14,923 bases of DNA. Source: Gemmatimonadota bacterium. GTDB taxonomy: Bacteria > Gemmatimonadota > Gemmatimonadetes > Longimicrobiales > RSA9. Below the pieces are notes generated by a model, which made no database searches, was not told the DNA's origin, and was given only the letters and a program-made list of their open reading frames with translations. Position numbers and translations under genes: made by a program. Location: NCBI GenBank assembly GCA_019689775.1, contig JADGGV010000046.1, forward strand, positions 1 to 14,923. The letters are read 5' to 3'. Positions 1-5,820 of this stretch are shown piece by piece. How positions within the stretch are numbered: the first letter of the stretch is position 1; each line of letters starts with the position of its first letter.

Positions 1-468
1 CCCCTCCCCCACCCACGAGTACGTGTACAGCCGGCCGTCCGGCGTCCGCGAGTAATGCTCCAACCCCTTCTTCAGCAGCCGCGCGATCGTCGACTTCGAC
101 GAGCCCACCGGCCCGTGCAGCAGGATCACCCGCCGCTCCGGCCCGTAACCCATCGCCGCCGCCTTGATCACCTGCACGAACTTCATGAGCGGCACGTCCA
201 GCCCGAAGATCGCGTCCCGGCCGCCGCCAATAGGATCGTCGAAGAAGTTGTAGTGCGTGATCTCCTTCTTGTACTCCGTGTACTTCCGCGTCCCGAACGA
301 CACGATCATGTCGTACAGTCGCTGGAACGCACTCCGCGCCACGCGTGGATCGTCCCGCACGATCTCGAGATACTCCGGGAACGTGCCCTCCCAGTGCAGA
401 TCCTGGAACAGTGCGGCATTCTGATGTTCCCGAATCCGCTCGATGATGTCGATGGTGGGCGAGGACAT
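1..468 (-). CDS. prkA: PrkA family serine protein kinase, N-terminal part (cut by window edge)
   Basis: The 156 visible codons give the start of a PrkA-type serine protein kinase, a cytoplasmic AAA+-like ATPase/kinase that in other bacteria acts in stationary-phase, sporulation and nutrient-stress responses. Read from the ATG at 468, the protein opens MSSPTIDIIERIREHQ. It continues with the family block FFDDPIGGGRDAIFGLDVPLM (about residues 80-100) and a Walker A loop, LLHGPVGSSKSTIARLL, near residues 120-136. The reading frame is open to base 1, so most of the roughly 650-residue protein lies outside. The start is supported by AAGGAG (bases 479-484, minus strand), ten bases before the ATG. 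A stretch of 176 bases separates it from the upstream minus-strand gene, so cotranscription is possible but not shown. The usual partners, a YhbH/DUF444 protein and SpoVR, would be expected downstream, outside the window. Family assignment is firm; the target is unknown. Confidence 0.93.
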   Translation of the reverse strand, partial: MSSPTIDIIERIREHQNAALFQDLHWEGTFPEYLEIVRDDPRVARSAFQRLYDMIVSFGTRKYTEYKKEITHYNFFDDPIGGGRDAIFGLDVPLMKFVQVIKAAAMGYGPERRVILLHGPVGSSKSTIARLLKKGLEHYSRTPDGRLYTYSWVGEG

Positions 469-644
469 CGCGTCTCAACTCCTTCGAAGGCGACGGACTA
501 GCTCGGAGGTGCCTAAACTCTTACTGGAAGCGCGTCTAGCGAGTTCCGCCCGGCACGCGCCGCCCTGTCGTCGCACGTCGCCGCCCGCGGCGTTGGGCCG
601 CCGGCGACCCCGCACGTGCCCCTCGGGTCGGGCCGGTTCGGCCC
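469..644 (-). other. Intergenic region upstream of prkA, promoter not resolved
   Basis: This 176-base gap lies between the minus-strand gene ending at 645 and prkA. A short hairpin (GGGCC, 5-base loop, GGCCC; bases 630-644) sits immediately after the upstream stop codon. It has no T-tract, so it is at best a weak terminator or RNA-stabilising structure. The stretch nearest prkA (about 500-540) is the only relatively AT-rich part and is the likely site of a prkA promoter, but no convincing -35/-10 pair could be picked. A GG-N10-GC search for sigma-54 gave only near misses: one GG/GC pair has the wrong spacing. Confidence 0.4.
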
Positions 645-1376
645 TCAGTTGGCCCGCAGCCGGAAGTCGTCGGCGACTTGCCGAAGCAGCCGGTCGAGGG
701 GATCGCCGGCGGCGGGGAAGAGGTGGCGGTCGGAGACGCGGTTCAGCGCGCTCCGCAACCGGGGGAAGTTGTCGGCACAGGTGCGGTAGACGCGGTCGAG
801 CCCGTGCTTCTCCGCATCCACGCAATCGGCCGCCAGGCGGTAGCCGGTCGCGCCGATCTCCTCGTAGTAGGCCAGCCCCGGCGCCCCACGGCGCTGACGC
901 CGACCCTCGATCCAATCCGGGAACAGCCCGCTCAGCCAGAGGGCGAACTCGCCCAGGTGCGCCCGCAGCAGGAACGCCCGCCGTCCCTGTGCGGTCCGCA
1001 GCGCCGGGAGCTGGTCCACCAGGTAGCGGAACTCCTCGTCGTCGCCCTCCTCGACCTGGTAGGCGCGGTTCCGCCGCCCGAACTCCACCAGCAGCGCCGT
1101 CAGGTAGTCCGCCACCGTCCGATCCTGGAAGCCGACCTCCAGCAGCGCATGCCGCACGAGCAGGTAGAACACCAGTGGCGCCGGCACCGCGCTCACGCCG
1201 CGCTCCGTCAGGACCGCGTTCAACGTCCGCGGATCGTCCAGGATCGCGTCGAAGCCCTGCTCGCGGAGCCGGTCCTCCTCGCGGCTGCGCGCCGCCGAGT
1301 CCCCCCGCGTGAGGAGCCCGAGCACCAGCCCCGCTTCCACGCGACCGAACGATGTTCGCACGTTCGGAAAGATCAT
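645..1376 (-). CDS. Conserved-looking hypothetical protein, 243 aa, upstream of prkA
   Basis: I do not recognise this family. It reads as a soluble, mostly helical cytoplasmic protein with no signal peptide or membrane segment. It starts MIFPNVRTSFGRVEAGLVLG and contains an acidic, hydrophilic central part (EEGDDEEFRYLVDQL, about 109-123). A tryptophan/aromatic patch follows (FALWLSGLFPDWIEG, about 144-158), then a C-terminal helical section with two cysteines (C185, C200). The minus-strand frame is chosen over the 241-codon plus-strand frame through the same bases for two reasons: the plus-strand product is rich in Arg/Pro/Gln and lacks domain character, and this frame has a full AAGGAGGT Shine-Dalgarno four bases or fewer before the ATG. 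It is the first gene of a possible leftward unit with prkA (176-base gap). A sigma-54-like promoter lies about 98 bases upstream. Function unknown; a role linked to PrkA would be inference from position only. Confidence 0.8.
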   Translation of the reverse strand: MIFPNVRTSFGRVEAGLVLGLLTRGDSAARSREEDRLREQGFDAILDDPRTLNAVLTERGVSAVPAPLVFYLLVRHALLEVGFQDRTVADYLTALLVEFGRRNRAYQVEEGDDEEFRYLVDQLPALRTAQGRRAFLLRAHLGEFALWLSGLFPDWIEGRRQRRGAPGLAYYEEIGATGYRLAADCVDAEKHGLDRVYRTCADNFPRLRSALNRVSDRHLFPAAGDPLDRLLRQVADDFRLRAN

Positions 1377-1379
1377 CGG

Positions 1380-1387
1380 ACCTCCTT
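1380..1387 (-). promoter_or_regulatory. Very strong Shine-Dalgarno (AAGGAGGT)
   Basis: On the minus strand AAGGAGGT stands just before the ATG at 1376, a full-length match to the anti-Shine-Dalgarno end of 16S rRNA. It is the strongest ribosome binding site in the window. It fixes both the strand and the start of the 243-residue hypothetical protein and suggests high translation. Confidence 0.75.
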
Positions 1388-1484
1388 GGCTACGGCGTCA
1401 TAACCACCGGGAGGCTCCTCGCTTGCTCCGGTGCGAGGCCCGGTCTAACTTTGCCGAAAGAACCCGAAGGTGATGCCACGCCCT

Positions 1485-1500
1485 TGCATTCGTCGTGCCC
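1485..1500 (-). promoter_or_regulatory. Candidate sigma-54 (-24/-12) promoter, leftward
   Basis: On the minus strand the bases read GGGCACG-ACGA-ATGCA, compared with the sigma-54 consensus TGGCACG-N4-TTGCW. The invariant GG and GC doublets are present at the correct spacing, and there are two mismatches (first T to G, first T of TTGC to A). Transcription would start near 1474, giving a leader of about 98 bases before the ATG at 1376. An NtrC-type sigma-54 activator is encoded 3 kb away. In so GC-rich a sequence a two-mismatch match can arise by chance. Confidence 0.4.
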
Positions 1501-1546
1501 AGGGCCAGGAGCAGGACACAAGCGGGACCGACGGCCCAACGCGGGC

Positions 1547-1567
1547 GGGCCGCCTCGAACGCGGCCC
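1547..1567. repeat. GC hairpin, 7-bp stem, 7-base loop
   Basis: GGGCCGC and GCGGCCC are perfect complements separated by CTCGAAC. No T-run follows on either strand, so it is not a standard intrinsic terminator. It could be an RNA structure in the leader of the kinase operon or a chance hairpin in a GC-rich sequence. Confidence 0.4.
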
Positions 1568-1674
1568 TCGGGGTGTGGCTGGAACGTTCTGGAAAAAAGC
1601 GGGGCGAGAGGCGCGGAGCCCGGAAAGGCGTGCCGTATCGACCCTTCGACGGGTGACGACGGATTGGTCCGCGT

Positions 1675-2952
1675 ATGAGCGAAGCTAATCCCGGCGCGAG
1701 TCCGGTGTCAAGGGCGCACCGCCGGTCGCCCAGCCTCGAAACGCGCCTCTTCGCCTGGCTTCTCGGCGTCGCGTTGGTGCCCACCTTGCTCCTCCTCGCC
1801 GCCGGCACCTGGCTCGGTGCCGGCTCCATCGCCTGGCTCACGGGCGTCGGGCCCTGGGACCGCGTCGCCCGCTCCGGCCGGGCGCTCGTCGAGGCCGCCG
1901 CGCGCGACAGCGCCGCCGATCCGGTGCTCGCCACCGCGGCCCGGCGGCACCGCGATCAGCTCGCGGAGTCGCTCGTCCTCGCGCGTCGCTGGTCCTTCGT
2001 CGGCCAGCGACTCTCCCGGCTCCTCCCGCTCGCCGCGCTCGGCCTCGCGGCGCTACTCGCGGGCCTCGCGCTCGCCGTCAGCCGCCGTCTGGCCCGCGAC
2101 CTTGCCCGTCCGATCGCCGAGCTGGTCGAGTGGACGGAGCGGATCGGGCGGGAGGAGCCGCTGCCGCCGCCGAGTCCGGCGGAGGAGCGGGAGGTGCGCG
2201 AGGTGCGCCGGCTCCGGGCCGCCGCGCGGCGCGCCGCTGCCGAGCTGGGCGAAGCGCGCCGCCGCGCCCTGGAGGCGGAGCGCGTCCGCATCTGGGGGGA
2301 GATGGCGCGGCGCGTCGCCCACGAGATGAAGAACCCGCTCACGCCGCTGCGGCTCGCCGCACACCGGCTCCAGGCCGAGGGCGGCGTCGCCAACGAGGAG
2401 CCGCTCGCGGTGATCCACGAGGAGACGGCGCGCCTCGAGGAGCTCGCGCGCGCGTTCGCGGCGCTCGGCCGCCCGCCCGACGGCCCGACCAGCCCCGTGG
2501 ACCTGCCGGAGCTGCTCGGTTCGCTGCTGGCCACGGACGTGCCGCCGACGATCGAGGCGCGGCTGGAGGTGACGGGCTCCGTGCCGCTGGTCGAGGCGCA
2601 CTACGAGGCGCTGGTGCGCGCGTTCCGCAACCTCATTCGGAACGCGGTGGACGCCGTGGACGTGACGGCTCCACCGCGGCGGATCACGGTCGGGGTGTCC
2701 GCGGACGGGGACGGAGTGCGCGTGCGGATCGAGGACACCGGCCCGGGCCTGCCGGACGGCAGCGGCGAGCGCATCTTCGAGCCGGAGTTCACGACCAAGG
2801 CGCGGGGCACGGGCCTCGGCCTCGCGATCGTGCGGCAGGCGGTCGTCGCGCACGGCGGGCAGGTCCGCGCGTGGACGCGCGCGGAGGGCGGTGCCACGTT
2901 TGAGGTCTGCCTTCCGCCCGCGCCCGCCACACCGATGGAGGCGCGCGCGTGA
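1675..2952 (+). CDS. NtrY-like sensor histidine kinase
   Basis: Membrane sensor kinase, 425 aa, expected to autophosphorylate on His and pass phosphate to the NtrX/NtrC-type regulator encoded three genes downstream. Two membrane segments (about 26-48 and 115-136) flank a small, roughly 65-residue extracytoplasmic loop. A HAMP-like linker and coiled helix (about 137-205) follow. The H-box ARRVAHEMKNPLTPLRLAAH carries the phospho-acceptor H216 and has the NPLTP signature typical of NtrY/NtrB-type kinases. The ATPase domain shows the N-box NLIRNAVDAV (319-328), G1 EDTGPGLP (353-360), F-box EPEFTTK (369-375) and G2 GTGLGLAIV (378-386). No PAS domain fits between HAMP and the H-box, unlike classical NtrY. 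The ATG at 1675 is the first possible start, because an in-frame TGA lies at 1654. No clear Shine-Dalgarno precedes it. It is the first gene of a six-gene operon and overlaps the next gene by 4 bases. Confidence 0.92.
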   Translation: MSEANPGASPVSRAHRRSPSLETRLFAWLLGVALVPTLLLLAAGTWLGAGSIAWLTGVGPWDRVARSGRALVEAAARDSAADPVLATAARRHRDQLAESLVLARRWSFVGQRLSRLLPLAALGLAALLAGLALAVSRRLARDLARPIAELVEWTERIGREEPLPPPSPAEEREVREVRRLRAAARRAAAELGEARRRALEAERVRIWGEMARRVAHEMKNPLTPLRLAAHRLQAEGGVANEEPLAVIHEETARLEELARAFAALGRPPDGPTSPVDLPELLGSLLATDVPPTIEARLEVTGSVPLVEAHYEALVRAFRNLIRNAVDAVDVTAPPRRITVGVSADGDGVRVRIEDTGPGLPDGSGERIFEPEFTTKARGTGLGLAIVRQAVVAHGGQVRAWTRAEGGATFEVCLPPAPATPMEARA

Positions 2953-3767
2953 GGCGCCTCGTCGCGGCGGTGCTCGCCCTCGCCGGCTGCGCCACGGCGC
3001 CGCGCGCCGGGGCCGCGGACGCCCCGATCCGCGTGCTCTCCTACAACATCCACGCGGGCAAGGACGCCGAGCAGCGGCCGGCGCTCGAGCGCGTGGCGGC
3101 GTTGATCGATTCGGCACGCGCCGACGTCGCCCTGTTGCAGGAGGTCGACCGCGGGACGCGCCGCTCCGGCGGGGTCGACCAGGTCGCGGAGCTGGAGCGG
3201 CTCACCGGTCGGCACGCCGCCTTCGCCGCGTCGCTCGAGGCGTACGACGGGGGGCAGTACGGCATCGCCATCCTCTCCCGCTTCCCCATCGTCGAGGCGG
3301 AGACGGTGCCGCTCCCCGTCCAGCCGCCGCAGTCGCGTTCCGGCGACTCGCACGAGCCGCGCGTCGGGCTGCACGTCACGCTCGATGCGCCGGGCGGCCG
3401 GCTCCACGTCGTGACGACGCACCTCGATGCCTCCGGCCCGGGGACCTACCGCCGGCAGGAGCTCGTCGAGGTCCTGGCGCACCTGCGCCGCCACGTGCCG
3501 GCCGAGGCGCCGCTCGTCTTCGGCGGAGACCTGAACGCCGATTCCACGAGCGACGAGGCCGCCGCCGTCTCGCTCGCGCTCCGCGACGCCTGGGCCGAGT
3601 GCGGTCGCGGCGAAGGCGGCACCTTCCCTGCGTCCGCGCCCAGGAAGCGAATCGATTATGTCTTCTTCCGTGGCGGCCGCTGCCTCGATGCCCGCGTGCT
3701 CGCGAGCCAGGCGTCGGATCACCGGCCGCTCGCCGTGACCCTCGAATTCCGGAGGCGGAGCCAATGA
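2949..3767 (+). CDS. Secreted endonuclease/exonuclease/phosphatase-fold lipoprotein
   Basis: A 272-aa member of the EEP (exonuclease III/DNase I/inositol phosphatase-like) superfamily. These metal-dependent enzymes cut phosphodiester or phosphomonoester bonds; the substrate here cannot be read from sequence. Hallmarks in order are LSYNIH (N33), LQEVDRG (metal ligand E65), YGIAILSRFP (104-113), TTHLDA (H158), GGDLNAD (D194, N196), RIDYVFF (D236) and the terminal SDHRPLAV (D257, H258), so the active site looks complete. The N-terminus is a lipoprotein signal ending in LAGC (C14), predicting lipid anchoring to the envelope and a periplasmic or surface enzyme. The start is GTG at 2949, sharing GTGA with the kinase stop, with GGAGG at 2937-2941 seven bases upstream. 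It overlaps the next gene by ATGA. Such a phosphodiesterase between a sensor kinase and its regulator suggests an envelope or extracellular nucleic acid/phospholipid substrate, but that is inference. Confidence 0.9.
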   Translation: MRRLVAAVLALAGCATAPRAGAADAPIRVLSYNIHAGKDAEQRPALERVAALIDSARADVALLQEVDRGTRRSGGVDQVAELERLTGRHAAFAASLEAYDGGQYGIAILSRFPIVEAETVPLPVQPPQSRSGDSHEPRVGLHVTLDAPGGRLHVVTTHLDASGPGTYRRQELVEVLAHLRRHVPAEAPLVFGGDLNADSTSDEAAAVSLALRDAWAECGRGEGGTFPASAPRKRIDYVFFRGGRCLDARVLASQASDHRPLAVTLEFRRRSQ

Positions 3768-4474
3768 AGCGAAGACTCGCCGGGGTGGTGCTGGCGGCGG
3801 TCGTGGCGGCGGGATGTGCGGTCCGCGTCGGCGGGTCGAAGCCGCTCGATTACCACGTCCTCGCCCTCGACGCGCCCGATGGCGCGTCCGCCCAACAGGT
3901 GGCCGAGACGATCCAGCGCGCGAGCGCGCAGCTCGTGCTCCTGTCGGCCCGCGCCGACAGCGCGTGGTTCGCCGACGTCGCACGCCGCTCGAACCTCACG
4001 CTCAGCGGGCCGGGCCGCTCCGGCGCGGTGCGGCTCGGGTTCCTTGCCGGCAAGCCCGTTGGCGACACGACGCTCTCCCGGCCCCTGCCCGGCGGCGCCA
4101 TCACCATCCAGGACGCGCTCTACCAGCCCGAGAAGGACCGCTACGTCGACCTGATGCTCGTGCGCGCCGACTCCGGCGCCGCGCGCGACATCGCGCACGC
4201 GCTCCTCACCTACGTCGCGTCCGACGTCATGCAGAACGCCTCGCTGGTGCTCGGCCTGGCCGGGCCGAACCCGGCCGTCCTGGACTCCGTCTCGTCCATC
4301 GTGCGTCCCGCGTTCTCGGATGTGCGCGACTGCCGCGACGGCGCCAACGGCCTCGGCGGCACCTCGCTGCGCGTGCTCTACGGCCCGGTCACGCAGGTGC
4401 AGTGCGACGTCGCCCGTCGACTGGAGGGGCCGGGCGCGCCGCTCTACGCGCAGATCGTCGTCGGCCGACCCTAG
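3764..4474 (+). CDS. Unknown lipoprotein, 236 aa
   Basis: I do not recognise a family. The N-terminus MKRRLAGVVLAAVVAAGCAV is a lipoprotein signal with the modified cysteine at C18, so the mature protein should be lipid-anchored in the envelope. The body is mixed alpha/beta, with alternating hydrophobic strands (LRVLYGPVTQVQC, about 202-214) and two further cysteines (C190 in VRDCRDG, C214 in VQCDVA) that could pair in the oxidising periplasm. A phrase repeated in idea, LVLLSARADSAWF and LMLVRADSGAARD, hints at two related alpha/beta units, but this is weak. The ATG at 3764 shares ATGA with the upstream stop and is preceded by the purine-rich GGAGGCGGAG at 3751-3760. It sits directly ahead of the response regulator gene, with an 11-base gap. 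A sensory or accessory role for the two-component system is possible but inferred only from position. Confidence 0.82.
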   Translation: MKRRLAGVVLAAVVAAGCAVRVGGSKPLDYHVLALDAPDGASAQQVAETIQRASAQLVLLSARADSAWFADVARRSNLTLSGPGRSGAVRLGFLAGKPVGDTTLSRPLPGGAITIQDALYQPEKDRYVDLMLVRADSGAARDIAHALLTYVASDVMQNASLVLGLAGPNPAVLDSVSSIVRPAFSDVRDCRDGANGLGGTSLRVLYGPVTQVQCDVARRLEGPGAPLYAQIVVGRP

Positions 4475-4485
4475 CCCGTGGTGCG

Positions 4486-5820
4486 ATGTCCCTCGTCCTC
4501 CTCGTCGATGATGAGCCGAACGTCCGCCGGATGTTGGGGCGTCTGCTGGAGAGCGAGGGGCATCAGGTGCAGGAGTCGAGCGACGGCCGCGGCGCGCTCG
4601 AGCTGCTGAGCGACATCGATCCCGACGTCGTCCTCCTCGACCTGGCGCTCCCCGGCGAGGACGGCCTGGGCATCCTCCAGGCGATGCGCGCCCGACGCCC
4701 CGAGCTGCCGGTCGTCATGATGAGCGGCCGCGCCACGCTGAGCGACGCCGTGCACGCCACCAAGCTCGGCGCGTTCCACTTCATCGAGAAGCCGCTCACG
4801 CCCGAGGCGGTCCTGCTCACGATCCGCGGTGCGATCGAGCTGCGCCGCGCGCGCGACCTCAGCCGCGCGCTCGCCGCCGAGCTCGGCCCCGGCGACCGCC
4901 TCGTCGGCTCGAGCGCGCCGATGCGCCGGCTCCGCGACCTCCTCGCGCAGGTCGGCCCCACCGACGCGCGCGTGCTCCTCACCGGCGAGAGCGGGACCGG
5001 GAAGGAGCTGGCCGCCGCCGCGCTCCACGCGCATTCGCGCCGCGCCGCCGCGCCCTTCGTGCGCGTCAACAGCGCGGCGATCCCGCGGGAGCTGATCGAG
5101 TCGGAGATGTTCGGCCACGAGCGCGGCGCCTTCACGGGTGCGACGCAGCGCCGGCGCGGCCGCTTCGAGCTGGCGGATGGCGGCACGCTGTTCCTCGACG
5201 AGGTCGCCGACCTCGGCCCCGAGGCGCAGGCCAAGCTGCTGCGCACGCTGGAGACGGGAGAGGTCGATCGCGTCGGCGGGCGCAGCCCCGTGCGCGTCGA
5301 CGTCCGCGTGGTCGCCGCCACGAACCGCGACCTGCGCGAGGCGATCCGCGCCGGCCGCTTCCGCGACGACCTCTATTACCGGCTGAACGTGGTCCCCATC
5401 CACCTCCCGCCGCTGCGGGAGCGGCTGGAGGACATCCCCGAGCTCGTCGCCCACTTCATGGCGCGGCTCCAGGCGCGCGGCGGACTGGTCCCGCCGGAGC
5501 TCCGCGAGGGTGCGCTCGAGCGGCTCGCCGCCTATTCCTGGCCGGGCAACGTCCGCGAGCTCGCCAACATCTGCGAGCGGCTCGCGATCCTCCACCCCGG
5601 CGCGGTCGTCGGCCGGCGCGAGGTCGACCGGCTCCTCGTCGAGGGCGGCGCGACCGAGGCCCCGGCCTCCCTCGCCGAGCAGCTCGACGCGGTCGAGCGC
5701 GAGCTCATCCTCAAGGCGCTCGATGCGGCCGGCGGCAGCATCGCCGAGGCCGCGCGCCGCCTGCGGACCGACCGACCCAACCTCTACCGCCGCATGAGGC
5801 GGCTGGGCATCGAGAGATGA
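4486..5820 (+). CDS. NtrX/NtrC-family sigma-54-dependent response regulator
   Basis: Cytoplasmic transcription activator of sigma-54 RNA polymerase, 444 aa, the expected partner of the operon's kinase. The receiver domain (1-120) has the acidic pocket D8/D9, phospho-acceptor D52, conserved S80 and K102. The AAA+ domain (about 138-370) has Walker A GESGTGKE (167-174), the sigma-54-contacting loop GAFTGA (214-219), Walker B TLFLDEV with D238/E239, and GRFRDDLYYRLNV (290-302). The arginine finger of this family lies within that last block. A C-terminal Fis-type helix-turn-helix (about 396-442, AGGSIAEAARRLRTDRPNLYRRMRRLG) should bind enhancer sites. All functional motifs are intact, so an active, phosphorylation-controlled activator is expected. 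The ATG at 4486 lies 11 bases after the previous stop with little Shine-Dalgarno, suggesting translational coupling. It overlaps the next gene by ATGA. The NtrX rather than NtrC assignment rests on the NtrY-like kinase and DUF4390 neighbours. Confidence 0.94.
   Translation: MSLVLLVDDEPNVRRMLGRLLESEGHQVQESSDGRGALELLSDIDPDVVLLDLALPGEDGLGILQAMRARRPELPVVMMSGRATLSDAVHATKLGAFHFIEKPLTPEAVLLTIRGAIELRRARDLSRALAAELGPGDRLVGSSAPMRRLRDLLAQVGPTDARVLLTGESGTGKELAAAALHAHSRRAAAPFVRVNSAAIPRELIESEMFGHERGAFTGATQRRRGRFELADGGTLFLDEVADLGPEAQAKLLRTLETGEVDRVGGRSPVRVDVRVVAATNRDLREAIRAGRFRDDLYYRLNVVPIHLPPLRERLEDIPELVAHFMARLQARGGLVPPELREGALERLAAYSWPGNVRELANICERLAILHPGAVVGRREVDRLLVEGGATEAPASLAEQLDAVERELILKALDAAGGSIAEAARRLRTDRPNLYRRMRRLGIER

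Larger units (their letters stand above)
1377..1674. other. Divergent intergenic region between hypothetical gene and kinase operon
   Basis: About 300 bases without a credible gene. The reading frames crossing it are Arg/Pro-rich and have no ribosome binding sites. It should hold promoters for both flanking transcription units. Visible elements, listed separately, are the Shine-Dalgarno of the leftward gene, a leftward sigma-54-like promoter at 1485-1500 and a 7-bp-stem hairpin at 1547-1567. An imperfect palindrome centred on CCGACGG (about 1525-1537) resembles the core of the stronger palindrome at 8697-8715. No sigma-70-type promoter for the kinase operon could be placed with confidence. 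Confidence 0.6.

Noticed and set aside
630..644. Hairpin after the stop of the unknown gene as an intrinsic terminator
   Set aside because: The stem is only 5 bp and no T-run follows.
678..1403. Plus-strand frame of 241 codons opposite the unknown protein
   Set aside because: Gln/Arg/Pro-rich product without hydrophobic-core patterning; the minus-strand frame has AAGGAGGT before its ATG and protein-like composition.
1474..1489. Plus-strand TGCCACG-CCC-TTGCA as a sigma-54 promoter for the kinase operon
   Set aside because: The spacer is three bases instead of four and the second base of the invariant GG doublet's position reads C, so both essential spacing and the -24 element fail.
1398..1934. 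Minus-strand frame of 178 codons across the intergenic region and kinase start
   Set aside because: Ser/Arg/Ala-rich translation, no ribosome binding site, and it overlaps the kinase N-terminus.
2601..3983. Minus-strand frame of 460 codons across the kinase, EEP and lipoprotein genes
   Set aside because: Arg/Gly/Glu-rich low-complexity translation crossing three well-supported genes; no ribosome binding site or family motif.
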